Assembly (NCBI RefSeq): GCF_002234535.1
Contig: NZ_CP022521.1
Coordinates: 6,308,001 to 6,372,000, forward strand
DNA: 64,000 nucleotides
Reading direction: 5' to 3'
From: Actinoalloteichus hoggarensis
Lineage (GTDB): Bacteria > Actinomycetota > Actinomycetes > Mycobacteriales > Pseudonocardiaceae
Below are positions 8,197-15,660 of this stretch, piece by piece. Made by a program: the position numbers and the translations under genes. The notes below the pieces were generated by a model. It searched no databases, was not told where the DNA came from, and was given only the letters and a program-made list of their open reading frames with translations. Positions within the stretch are counted from its first letter, which is position 1, and each line of letters opens with the position of its first letter.

Positions 8197-8592
8197 CTAG
8201 CCCTTTCTCGGCGGCTTCTCACCTCCCGACCTCTCGACCTCGTTGAGACGGTTGGTCAGCGTCCCTACCTGCGCACGAAGCCCGCGAAGCTCCCGAATGA
8301 TCGTGTTCAGCAACGGAACCATCGGATCTTCGATCGGGGCCGCGGTGCGATCCGGATTCGGCGGGGTCTGGCCCTGCAATACGGCGGTCAAATGCTGCGG
8401 GTGCCAGTCGAGCGCGAGCGAGAGCGCTTCGAGGGTGCGCGGGTTGCGGCGCCGCTGGATTCGGCCCTGCTGAATCTCTCGCACGATCGCCAGCGAGACG
8501 CCGGAAGCATCCGCGATCTCTTTCTGTCGCATGGACAGCTCACGCGCCCGAGCGTTGACCGCCTCGGCGACTGCCGCCCAGTCCTCGTTCAC
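8197..8592 (-). CDS. XRE-family helix-turn-helix repressor
   Basis: A 131-residue protein with an XRE/Cro helix-turn-helix at about residues 18-75 (MRQKEIADASGVSLAIVREI ...). An alpha-helical tail with a heptad-like pattern (IIRELRGLRAQVGTLTNRLNEVE) probably forms a dimerising coiled coil. The GTG start at 8592 follows GGAGG by five bases. The gene is divergent from the excisionase-translocase operon at 8728, and matching dyads sit at both ends of the intergenic region. It is the best candidate for the element's master repressor of excision and transfer. Confidence 0.85.
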   Translation of the reverse strand: MNEDWAAVAEAVNARARELSMRQKEIADASGVSLAIVREIQQGRIQRRRNPRTLEALSLALDWHPQHLTAVLQGQTPPNPDRTAAPIEDPMVPLLNTIIRELRGLRAQVGTLTNRLNEVERSGGEKPPRKG

Positions 8593-8616
8593 GTTCGCCT
8601 CCGTGCTCCGCCTCAG

Positions 8617-8706
8617 CGCTGACGTTAGCGGCCAGGTGGAGCAGATCACGCGGAGAAAGTGCGAATCAGCGGTAATCGGCGATGAATCAACGCTGATGTC
8701 AGCGTT
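8617..8706. promoter_or_regulatory. Divergent control region with two CGCTGA dyads
   Basis: CGCTGACGTTAGCG (8617-8630) lies close to the repressor gene, and the perfect dyad AACGCTGATGTCAGCGTT (8689-8706) lies 22 bp before the excisionase-like gene. A single half site TCAGCG is found between them. A third copy precedes the regulator at 14000, so the motif defines a small regulon within the element, probably bound by the XRE protein encoded at 8592. Confidence 0.6.
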
Positions 8707-8727
8707 ATTGGGCGAGGTGAACGAGCA

Positions 8728-9042
8728 ATGACCAGACCTGTCAATATCGCGATGAGTGCGGACACGGGTACTCAGCGCAAGGAAATCGAGTGTCCGACCT
8801 TCTACACCGTGCCGGAGGCCGCTCGGCTTCTGCGCGTCGATTCGGCGACCATCTACCGCGCCATCCGGCAGGACGCCTTTCCGGCGGTGCGAGTGCGGAC
8901 CCGCTACGTGATTCCGGCCCGCGCGGTGACCGAGTTGGCCGAGCGGGCGGCCGAGTCGGGCTCCGTGGTGGACATCGCGGAGTTCGCCGCACAGCGGCGG
9001 ATGGCGCGGGACTTCGAGCGTGCCGGCGGTGGTGCGTGGTGA
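8728..9042 (+). CDS. Excisionase-like HTH protein
   Basis: A 104-residue protein with an HTH_17/MerR-like winged helix at residues 24-70. 'YTVPEAARLLRVDSATIYRA' supplies the helix-turn-helix and 'FPAVRVRTRYVIP' the wing, matching small excisionases (Xis) and plasmid regulators. ATG at 8728 has GAGGTG eight bases upstream. It is the first gene of a compact operon whose members overlap by 4 to 11 bp and end with the FtsK-like translocase. The likely role is a recombination directionality factor for the integrase; a pure regulator of the operon is the alternative. Confidence 0.75.
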   Translation: MTRPVNIAMSADTGTQRKEIECPTFYTVPEAARLLRVDSATIYRAIRQDAFPAVRVRTRYVIPARAVTELAERAAESGSVVDIAEFAAQRRMARDFERAGGGAW

Positions 9043-9404
9043 CCGAGTTCGAGGGCGACGAAGAGCGGTTCGAGGCCATGGCGGCGGAGCTGGACCGGTA
9101 CGCGGACGTTCCCGACGACGTGCTGTGGCGGGTGGTCACTCGCGACGGCGCGTGCATGGCGACGGCGGCCGAGGGCGACGGACCGGAGTGGATCGGGACG
9201 GCGTCCGACGACCGGGAGCTTGCCGCGTCGATCTGCGCGGGCTGCCCGGTGCGACGGGCGTGCTTGGAAGCGGAGTTGCGCACGGCGGGCGCGGCCACGG
9301 TCGGCGTATGGGGCGCGATCAACGATGCGGACCGGCGCGCGCTCCTCCCCGTCTGGCTCTCCCGCCGCGAACGGCAGGGTGGAGGCGAGAACGATGGAAC
9401 TTGA
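9039..9404 (+). CDS. WhiB-like iron-sulfur protein
   Basis: A 121-residue protein with four cysteines in WhiB order: C39, then C66-x2-C69-x5-C75. A GVWGA turn (residues 89-93) matches the G[V/I]WGG motif, and a basic tail (WLSRRER) follows. WhiB-like proteins bind a 4Fe-4S cluster and act on transcription through the principal sigma factor. The GTG start overlaps the stop of the preceding gene (GTGA), indicating translational coupling. A WhiB-like regulator is unusual in an integrative element but known in actinophages and plasmids. It may adjust transfer to redox or developmental state. Confidence 0.8.
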   Translation: MTEFEGDEERFEAMAAELDRYADVPDDVLWRVVTRDGACMATAAEGDGPEWIGTASDDRELAASICAGCPVRRACLEAELRTAGAATVGVWGAINDADRRALLPVWLSRRERQGGGENDGT

Positions 9405-9723
9405 TCTGACCGCGACGCATCTTCTCGCCGGTCTCGGCGTGGCTCTCACGCTCGGCCTGGTCTGGCGGGCGGGTGCCCGGCGGGCGCGGGCGGCGGCGGA
9501 CAAGGCACGCGGCGGAGGTCGGCTCCTGTCGCTCCTGGGGCGGGTCTCCGCGATGTCGGGAGTCATCGTCGGTGTTCAGTGGATCGTCATCACCTACCGG
9601 GCGAGTACCCCGGTCCTGCTGGTGGTGCTCGGTCTGCCCGCGTTGTTCGCCGCGTACACGGTGACCCGCGCGCTGACCGTCACCACGTCGGACGTCCCGC
9701 GTCGCCGAGGTGATCGGCGATGA
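9394..9723 (+). CDS. Small membrane protein of the transfer operon
   Basis: A 109-residue protein with three hydrophobic segments (about residues 7-25, 52-67 and 73-93) separated by a basic cytoplasmic loop rich in Arg and Ala. ATG at 9394 has GGAGG eight bases upstream, inside the end of the WhiB-like gene, and the stop overlaps the next start (ATGA). I recognise no family. Its position between regulator and SpdB-like protein suggests a plasmid-spread (Spd) function in intermycelial transfer, which is inference from location only. Confidence 0.7.
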   Translation: MELDLTATHLLAGLGVALTLGLVWRAGARRARAAADKARGGGRLLSLLGRVSAMSGVIVGVQWIVITYRASTPVLLVVLGLPALFAAYTVTRALTVTTSDVPRRRGDRR

Positions 9724-10595
9724 CCGGGCGAGGATCGGAAGGGGTGGCCGCCGTCGGGCGGCCACCCGCCCCCGGCGGCGGGATCGACGGCGGCCGAGTC
9801 GAGCGGCTTGCCCGCGATGCGGAGCAGGCGCGGGAGGTCCGGGCCTACCAGACCCATCCGGATGTCGTGGCCTTGCGCGTCGAGCGGGTCAGAGCCCAGG
9901 TGGACCGGCTGTGCTGGACAGGCATCGTGCTCGGGTTGGCGTTCACGATGGCCAACGTTCAGCACTTCGCGGCGGCGGGATCGGCGCCCTGGTCGCTGCC
10001 GTGGCTCGCGGCGTGGCTGCTCGATCCGATGGTCTCGCTGGTGTTGATCGCGATCCTGCGCGCCGAGCAGGTGACCGCCCGATACCGAGTTCGCACCGGC
10101 CCGTGGGTGCGGCGGGCGAAGTGGTTCACCCTCGCGGCCACCTACGTCATGAACACCTGGGAGTCGTTCGCGGCGGGATCGGTGTCCGGCGTGGTGCTGC
10201 ACTCCGTGCCGCCGCTCGTGGTGTTCGTGGCCGCCGAGGCGGTCACCGATCTGCGGGACAAGCTCACCGAAGCGGTGAACGTGGCGGTCGGCGACGCGGC
10301 CCGCCACGCACCGGAACCGGCCGCCGTGAACCCGCGCACAGCCGAGCCGACGGCCGTTCACAAACCTGCCCAGCGAACGGCAGCGAGACGGCGGCGCGAC
10401 GGCGGCCGGACGTCGTTCGCGGACTACCTCGCCCGTGCTCGGCACGCCTGGTCGCCCGACGTCCAGATCAGTCCGGCCTGGGTCCGTGGGGTCACCGGCT
10501 GCTCGCGGGGCCTCTCCTCTCGGCTGGCCGCCGCCCTGACGGCCGAACTCGCCGAGCACAACGCCACCGACACACCGGGAGGTGACCCGTCATGA
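9720..10595 (+). CDS. DUF2637/SpdB-like membrane protein
   Basis: A 291-residue protein. A hydrophilic N-terminal part of about 60 residues is followed by a four-segment membrane region (about residues 65-175, including 'GIVLGLAFTMANVQHF' and 'GVVLHSVPPLVVFVAAEA') and then a basic, probably cytoplasmic C-terminal tail. This fits DUF2637 proteins found beside FtsK-like Tra genes in actinomycete elements, where they are thought to assist spreading of the element through the mycelium. The start overlaps the previous stop and the end overlaps the translocase start (ATGA both times). Confidence 0.8.
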   Translation: MTGRGSEGVAAVGRPPAPGGGIDGGRVERLARDAEQAREVRAYQTHPDVVALRVERVRAQVDRLCWTGIVLGLAFTMANVQHFAAAGSAPWSLPWLAAWLLDPMVSLVLIAILRAEQVTARYRVRTGPWVRRAKWFTLAATYVMNTWESFAAGSVSGVVLHSVPPLVVFVAAEAVTDLRDKLTEAVNVAVGDAARHAPEPAAVNPRTAEPTAVHKPAQRTAARRRRDGGRTSFADYLARARHAWSPDVQISPAWVRGVTGCSRGLSSRLAAALTAELAEHNATDTPGGDPS

Positions 10596-12817
10596 GCGCC
10601 GAGCAGGACGTGAGACCGCTCCCGGAATCCGGGGAGGAGCCCGTGAACGGCGAGACAGCCGAGGCCGGTGCCTCGCTCGCACACCGTTCACCAGCCGATC
10701 TGGTGAACGCCCCGGTGGACGACGAACCGACGGCCGACGCTTCGCCGAGTCGGTTCCGCTGGGCACGGCGTGCGTGGGCCTGGTGGACGCGCTCCCCACG
10801 AATCCCCGCGGTGCTGAAGGATCGAGCCCAGTTCGGCCAGGCGGTCAAGGACGCGGTGGTGCGGCTGCTGCGTTCGCCGCTGGTCTACCTCCGTGCCGTC
10901 GTGCGCGGCCTGGTCGCCGCTGTGCGGTGGTGGCGTTCCTGGGTTCGGGTGCGGGACTACCGGGAGGCCGCCGAGCAGGCCGAGAAGCTGGCCGACAAGT
11001 TCCGAGAGATCCGCGAGCTGACCCTGTTCCGATGGAAGGTCACCGGCGTTGCCGCCGTCCTGGTGGCGGCGGCCGGTCTGGTGCTCGGCCTGGTCTGGGG
11101 GCCGGGTGCCTTCTGGATCGCGGGCGGCCTCGTGTCGGTGGCATTCGCGGTGCTGGGCAGACGCAAGGACGGCAGCCCAGGACGAAGACCGACGTTGGCC
11201 GGTCCGCGCGGGCTGACGTGGACGATGGACCCGCAAGTCCTGGTGGACGCCTTCCGCGACGCGAAGCTGATCGGTAAGGACGAGACCTTGCGACTCGTCG
11301 AACGAGCCGTCCGACAGGGCGACGGATGGGCGGTCACCGTGGACCTGCCCGCGACCCGCAAGGCCGCCGACGTGATCAAGAACCGAGAGGCGTTGGCCTC
11401 CGCGCTGGCCGTCGACGAGATTCAACTCGTCGTCGAACGGGTGCGCGGCAGCGGCGGTCACGCCGGTCGGGTGGCGATGTGGGTCGCCGATGACGACCCC
11501 TACGCCGCACCGCCGGTACGGACGCCGCTGCTGACCGTGTCGCACTGGGATGCGTGGCGGCCGGTGCCCTTCGGCCGGGACGCGCGCGGGCGGCGGATCG
11601 ACCTGCCGTTGGTGTGGACGTCGGTACTCATGGGCGCGATCCCCCGGCAGGGCAAGACCTTCGCCGCACGACTCGCGGCCGCCGGCCTCATCCTCGATCC
11701 ACACACCCGGCTGTATGTCGCGGACTTCAAGGCGGGCAAGGACTGGGAGGCAGCGACGAAGATCGCACACCGCTTCCGGTCCGGGGACGAGGTCGACGAC
11801 GTCCTGTCGCTGATCGACTGGCTTGCCGAGCTGGTCGCCGAGGTTCAAGGCCGCTACCGGCGGATGCGTGACCTTGACGACGTGACCTGTCCCGAGTCGA
11901 AGGTGACACCGGAGATGTCCCGCGATCCCGCCCTGAACATGCCGATCACGGCCGTGATCATCGATGAGGTGCAGGTGCCGCTGGAGCTTCGCGAGCCGGT
12001 CGACGTCGCCGGGAAGACCGTCGCGGCGGGCGAGTATGTGGGCGAACTGCTCACCTGGCTGGCCAAGAAGGGGCCTGCGGCGGGCGTCGTCCTCATCCTC
12101 GCCACCCAACGGCCGGACACCAAGACGATCCCCTCCGGCCTGCGGGCGGTGTTGGGATCACGGTTCGCGCTGCGGGTGATGGACTGGCGGGACAGCAACA
12201 TCGTCTTAGGCGAGCAGATGAACACGCGCGGGTACGACAGCAGCCGATTGCTGTCCTCCCACAAGGGCGTCGGCATCCTGCGGCCGGACGGCGAGACACA
12301 GGCCGGTGTGGACGCTCTCGCCGTCACCGTGCGGACGTACTACATGCCGAACGAGGACTGGCAGGCCGTGTGCAGGCACGGGCGGACGCTCCGCGAGGCG
12401 GCCGGGACACTGACCGGCCACGCGGCGGGGTGCGACACCGTGCCCAGGGTCGACCGGGCCGCCGCCGCTCGTGCGGTCGGCGGCCGAACGGCGCGGGCCG
12501 AGGCCGAGCGGGTGGAGCAGACGGAGACGCCCGAACCGCTGGCGTCGGTGGTGGCCTACCTCGCGGAAGATCTCGACGCGCGGCAACGTGAGTTCGTACC
12601 GACCGCCGAACTCACGGCCGCACTGGGCATCGAGCCCACCGCTTTCGGCGCGCGGATGCGGGAGCTGGGCTGCCGACCGACCCGCGAACGGGTACCGACC
12701 GCCGAGGGCGTCCGGCAGGTACGCGGGTATCTGCTCGCGGACATCACGGCGGCAGTCGAGGCCGCTCGCGACTCGGCGGTGTGGGATGCCGAGGTGATCG
12801 AGGATGAGGAGTCGTGA
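10592..12817 (+). CDS. FtsK/SpoIIIE-like conjugal DNA translocase (TraB/TraSA type)
   Basis: A 741-residue protein. A variable N-terminal region with two membrane segments at about residues 150-185 (VAAVLVAAAGLVLGLVWG ...) anchors it. The motor domain has Walker A GAIPRQGKT (348-356) and Walker B AVIIDE (D458/E459), followed by 'LILATQRPDTKTIP', the conserved FtsK sensor region. The C-terminal 90 residues form a winged helix that in the family reads short repeated DNA motifs. Such proteins transfer double-stranded DNA between actinomycete cells without a relaxase. An array of ACCCGTCAC repeats begins at the stop codon of this gene, the expected location of its recognition sites. Confidence 0.9.
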   Translation: MSAEQDVRPLPESGEEPVNGETAEAGASLAHRSPADLVNAPVDDEPTADASPSRFRWARRAWAWWTRSPRIPAVLKDRAQFGQAVKDAVVRLLRSPLVYLRAVVRGLVAAVRWWRSWVRVRDYREAAEQAEKLADKFREIRELTLFRWKVTGVAAVLVAAAGLVLGLVWGPGAFWIAGGLVSVAFAVLGRRKDGSPGRRPTLAGPRGLTWTMDPQVLVDAFRDAKLIGKDETLRLVERAVRQGDGWAVTVDLPATRKAADVIKNREALASALAVDEIQLVVERVRGSGGHAGRVAMWVADDDPYAAPPVRTPLLTVSHWDAWRPVPFGRDARGRRIDLPLVWTSVLMGAIPRQGKTFAARLAAAGLILDPHTRLYVADFKAGKDWEAATKIAHRFRSGDEVDDVLSLIDWLAELVAEVQGRYRRMRDLDDVTCPESKVTPEMSRDPALNMPITAVIIDEVQVPLELREPVDVAGKTVAAGEYVGELLTWLAKKGPAAGVVLILATQRPDTKTIPSGLRAVLGSRFALRVMDWRDSNIVLGEQMNTRGYDSSRLLSSHKGVGILRPDGETQAGVDALAVTVRTYYMPNEDWQAVCRHGRTLREAAGTLTGHAAGCDTVPRVDRAAAARAVGGRTARAEAERVEQTETPEPLASVVAYLAEDLDARQREFVPTAELTAALGIEPTAFGARMRELGCRPTRERVPTAEGVRQVRGYLLADITAAVEAARDSAVWDAEVIEDEES

Positions 12818-12950
12818 CCCGTCACAGCGCGGCGCGGTGACCCGTCACGCCGTCACAGGAGGTGTGACGGGACGAGAACCTAGCCTGAGCTGTGCGAACA
12901 GCCCGCCGTGACGGGTGTGACGGGTGACGGGTAGACCCGTCACCCGTCAC
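12816..12950. repeat. Iterated ACCCGTCAC array, candidate clt/TraB recognition sites
   Basis: ACCCGTCAC, or its complement GTGACGGGT, occurs seven times exactly: at 12817-12825, 12840-12848, 12908-12916, 12917-12925, 12924-12932, 12935-12943 and 12942-12950. One copy has a single mismatch (12864-12872) and one is partial (CGTCAC, 12851-12856). The right part forms a perfect 16-bp inverted repeat, GTGACGGGTGACGGGT and complement, with a 2-base centre (12917-12950). FtsK-like TraB proteins of Streptomyces plasmids bind 8-bp repeats in the clt locus next to traB. Position and structure match that pattern, so I infer the transfer locus; a replication origin with iterons is the alternative. Confidence 0.7.
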
Positions 12951-12983
12951 GATTCCTCTTCCACGAGGCCGCTCGTTGTGGAC

Positions 12984-13292
12984 TCAACCTGTGCCGATCC
13001 CCGCACCTGTCTCGTCATCGCCCTCGGGCCACGCCGTGACGGCGGGCAACACGGCCGTCGGGAACTGGGACTGCACGTAGGGCCGAACCATGCCGGTCTC
13101 TGCGTCAAGGTCGGCTTCACTCCACGCGAGCCCGAGTGCGTCGCCGGATCGGATCGCCCGTGCGAGCAGATCGCGCACCGGAACGGCGTCGGCCTGATTG
13201 CCGTGGTGACGTCCCGGCTGTCCGATGTCGTACCGGTGTCGCCCCATCGGCCTTTCCCGGCTGTCTCGCGGCACGGGTACACCGGTTCCCAT
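12984..13292 (-). CDS. Small hypothetical protein of the element's minus-strand operon
   Basis: A 102-residue acidic protein with an internal helical segment ('VPVRDLLARAIRSGDALGLAW'; continues beyond). ATG at 13292 shares bases with the stop codon of the preceding gene (TGATG), which argues that the frame is real and translationally coupled. I recognise no domain. It is the last of three small genes reading towards the repeat array that follows the translocase gene. Confidence 0.5.
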   Translation of the reverse strand: MGTGVPVPRDSRERPMGRHRYDIGQPGRHHGNQADAVPVRDLLARAIRSGDALGLAWSEADLDAETGMVRPYVQSQFPTAVLPAVTAWPEGDDETGAGIGTG

Positions 13293-13531
13293 CACATACC
13301 CGCTCCGGATCGCGGCTGCCGCAGTAGGCACAGCTCACAGGGCATTCCGGCGTAGGCCTCGAGCACCTCGGCCGTCCCCCGCACGATCTCCACGCCGCAG
13401 TACGTCAACACCGTCTCGGGGATGCCCGCATCGATATCGACCGGCACAAGGTGGCTCGTTCGTCGCGTTTCACCGACCACACCCGGCAGGAACCGCACGA
13501 TCACACTCACGAGATCAGCCACGTTCCACAC
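13292..13531 (-). CDS. Small cysteine-motif protein of the element
   Basis: A 79-residue protein beginning at GTG 13531. It ends with a segment carrying a Cys in 'LTYCGVEI' and a CxxC in 'MPCELCLLRQP', a likely metal-binding or redox motif. It overlaps the upstream gene by 17 bp and the downstream gene by 1 bp. Similar short proteins are frequent in integrative elements of Pseudonocardiaceae as I recall them, but no function is established. The ORF is open further upstream, but the coupled start fits the overlap pattern better. Confidence 0.6.
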   Translation of the reverse strand: MWNVADLVSVIVRFLPGVVGETRRTSHLVPVDIDAGIPETVLTYCGVEIVRGTAEVLEAYAGMPCELCLLRQPRSGAGM

Positions 13532-13856
13532 CACCCTGCACACCGACGCGCCGCAGCAAGCGGGACAGCAGCCACGAACCGCGCCGGACCGGGCCGCGCG
13601 GGGCTCGTTCGGCGGTCTGTCGCGACGGGTGACCCGCTCGCACCGTCGCCGCACACTGCCGACACGGCGGCAACGGCTCACAGGTCAACGGCGCGGAAAG
13701 CACCGTCGCCCCACAGACCGCGACGTACTCACCGGAAGCGCGGCCTGCCTGCGCGCTCTCATCGGTCACCGCGTGATCCGCGCCGTGCTCGGTTGAGGTC
13801 AGCCACGTCGTCCACAACCGACCGGTTCTCTGACTCGACACTTCCTCGTCTGACAC
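13515..13856 (-). CDS. Small hypothetical protein with C-terminal cysteine pair
   Basis: A 113-residue protein. The GTG start at 13856 follows GGGAGG by seven bases. It has 'GRLWTTWLTSTEHGADHAV' in the N-terminal half, then 'YVAVCGATVL' and a CxxC (PPCRQCAA), which could form a small zinc ribbon from C-x(n)-CxxC. The remainder is Arg-rich. It is the first gene of a three-gene operon with overlapping reading frames, divergent from the HTH-TPR regulator at 14000. No function is known to me. Confidence 0.6.
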   Translation of the reverse strand: MSDEEVSSQRTGRLWTTWLTSTEHGADHAVTDESAQAGRASGEYVAVCGATVLSAPLTCEPLPPCRQCAATVRAGHPSRQTAERAPRGPVRRGSWLLSRLLRRVGVQGGVERG

Positions 13857-13969
13857 CCCGACACCTCCCACTGACGTTCAACAGCAGAAGTCAGCTTCGA
13901 TCGGGTGAGGTTCACAAGGAACGACCTGTAAGCGACCTATGTCGCCCCATCGCGACCTAGACTCATCGG

Positions 13970-13983
13970 CGCTGACATCAGTG
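13970..13983. promoter_or_regulatory. Third CGCTGA dyad, upstream of regulator
   Basis: CGCTGACATCAGTG matches the dyads at 8617-8630 and 8689-8706 with one arm mismatch. It lies 16 bp before the ATG at 14000, where a bound repressor would block transcription of the second HTH-TPR regulator gene. Confidence 0.5.
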
Positions 13984-13999
13984 ATACGGAGCGCAGCCG

Positions 14000-15199
14000 A
14001 TGAGTGAAGCACCTCGCGACCACCCACCGCGCACCCTCTTAGGCGAACTCATCCGCCAACGCGGCCAGACAGCCGAGCAGTTCAGCGAGGCAGCCGAACG
14101 CTTCGCCCGCGAACACGGCATAGACGCGACGTTGAGCGTCCGGCACGTCCAACGACTGGCATCGGGACACCGCGCCGACGGCAGGCCCCTCGGACGACTC
14201 CGGCCCGTCACTCGACGCCTGCTCGAAGAGATGTTCGGCGTACCGGTCGACCGGCTGTTGCAACCGGCACCGGTTGAGCCCGGTAGGAACACCGCGACGG
14301 CGGACGTGGTGTACGAGCTGCGCGCCCGGATCGCTGCCGGGCGCACGGTGGACACCGACACCGTGGCATTGCTCCGCCGACGACTCGACATCACGCGGGT
14401 ACTGGATCGCAGGCTGGGTGGAACGACTCTGCTGGGCGAACTACGCGGCCAGATCGAGCAGTTGGAACGCCTGTTGTCCGACGTACTCCGCGAACCCACC
14501 CGATCCGAACTCGCCGCACTTCTCGTAGACGCCTCGACGCTGGCCGCGTGGCAGTCGCTTGATCAAGGCGAGACCGGGCAGGCATGGACCCACTACAACC
14601 GAGCACGTGCGGCGGCACGCGAAGCCGAAAGCCGGTCGTTGGAGGCCTACGCCTCCGCAAGTCAGGCCGTCGTACTGCTCGACATCGGCGAGACCGCCGA
14701 CGCCGTCGAACTCACCGACCACGCACGGCGGATCGCCACCGGCAAGGCGACACGGCTTCTTGCCGCATGGCTCGCTGCGGGACACGGGGAGGCGCTGGCA
14801 GCCGGTGGCGACGACGCGAAGAGCCTTGAGCTGTTCGACACCGCGTCCGACGCATTGCGCGCCGAGGAAGACCCGGCGGAGACGCCGTACCTCGTCTTCG
14901 ACGCGACCCACCTCGCGCGGTGGCGCGGAAGCGCGCTTGCCCGACTCGGACATCACGAGGCGTACGGGGTGCTCTCCGCCGCGCTCGACAGACTTGATCC
15001 CAGCTTCATCCGCGCCGAAACAGCGCTGAGAGTCGACCTCACACACGTACACGCTTTGTACGGCGAGTGGGACGTAGCAGCCGCGCACAGAGAACGTGCG
15101 CGGCTGCTGGCACAGCAGATTGGTTCAGTACGGCAACAGAGCCGTCTCGGCTACAGCAGGAACAACCGCACAGCCGAGGCAGAGGTTCGAATCACCTAG
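14000..15199 (+). CDS. HTH-TPR transcriptional regulator, second copy type
   Basis: A 399-residue protein. The N-terminal helix-turn-helix (residues about 12-80, 'RTLLGELIRQRGQTAEQFSE' and 'LSVRHVQRLASGHR') is followed by a linker and a large all-helical TPR-like region that resembles the regulator at 6876-8045 ('QAVVLLDIGETADAVEL' versus 'QAVILIDLGETAAAVEL'). The two are paralogues with diverged DNA-binding parts. The ATG has GGAGCG upstream. Regulators of this class next to the integrase are probable activators of excision and replication, comparable in role to Pra of pSAM2; that parallel is by position, not by sequence. A CGCTGA dyad overlaps its leader. Confidence 0.8.
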   Translation: MSEAPRDHPPRTLLGELIRQRGQTAEQFSEAAERFAREHGIDATLSVRHVQRLASGHRADGRPLGRLRPVTRRLLEEMFGVPVDRLLQPAPVEPGRNTATADVVYELRARIAAGRTVDTDTVALLRRRLDITRVLDRRLGGTTLLGELRGQIEQLERLLSDVLREPTRSELAALLVDASTLAAWQSLDQGETGQAWTHYNRARAAAREAESRSLEAYASASQAVVLLDIGETADAVELTDHARRIATGKATRLLAAWLAAGHGEALAAGGDDAKSLELFDTASDALRAEEDPAETPYLVFDATHLARWRGSALARLGHHEAYGVLSAALDRLDPSFIRAETALRVDLTHVHALYGEWDVAAAHRERARLLAQQIGSVRQQSRLGYSRNNRTAEAEVRIT

Positions 15200-15569
15200 A
15201 TTCTTGCGACCCTGCCCTCTCTGAATTTCCCGAATAGCAACTATCGCATCGGACGACAACTTGACTCGGAGATCGAACTCGGCATCCGAACACTATGTCT
15301 CCAGATATCTTTTCTGCCTGCACGACATTCCCGATCGAATGGCTCGACATCGCGTTGAGTCGGCGTGGACGCAGGTACGCCGAACCATGCCGACTACCGC
15401 GACTCAGCCGAGCCGCGACCAATGCCGAACAGTGCACCGCACAAGAGATCACCAGAACGGTGAGGAAGACAACCGGAAGAAAAGCTGCCGTCAAGATCGG
15501 GAGATTTCCCAGCACGAACGCCGCAAGAGTGAAGTCGACTCCTTTATGGTCGCAACGGACAAGCCTCAA
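15192..15569 (-). CDS. Possible small membrane protein (uncertain)
   Basis: A 125-residue open frame from a TTG start. The first half contains one strongly hydrophobic stretch of about 35 residues (FVLGNLPILTAAFLPVVFLT and following), enough for one or two membrane helices. The second half is hydrophilic with several cysteines. The start lacks a clear ribosome site; AAAGGAG occurs only inside the frame. It overlaps the convergent regulator by 8 bp. It may be a real cargo gene or chance. The interval 15200-15660 holds nothing else except the integrase terminator. Confidence 0.3.
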   Translation of the reverse strand: MRLVRCDHKGVDFTLAAFVLGNLPILTAAFLPVVFLTVLVISCAVHCSALVAARLSRGSRHGSAYLRPRRLNAMSSHSIGNVVQAEKISGDIVFGCRVRSPSQVVVRCDSCYSGNSERAGSQESR

Positions 15570-15623
15570 TGAAGTCCGGATGCAGCGTGGACCACAAGAG
15601 TGCTCTCCTCAACAGGTGCCCCC

Positions 15624-15650
15624 CGGTGAGCCGATCGGGTCGGCTCACCG
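15624..15650 (-). terminator. Hairpin downstream of integrase gene
   Basis: CGGTGAGCCGA and TCGGCTCACCG form a perfect 11-bp stem (15624-15634 and 15640-15650) with a 5-base loop, 11 bp beyond the integrase stop codon. There is no U tract, as is common for terminators in high-GC actinobacteria. Confidence 0.6.
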
Positions 15651-15660
15651 ATCTTAGCTC

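Noticed and set aside
10688-12109. 473-codon minus-strand frame opposite the translocase gene
   Set aside because: Composition is that of a reverse-complement shadow, and the plus strand carries Walker motifs.
12816-12950. CRISPR array
   Set aside because: Repeats are 9-10 bp, in both orientations and partly overlapping, without regular spacers; no cas genes are present.
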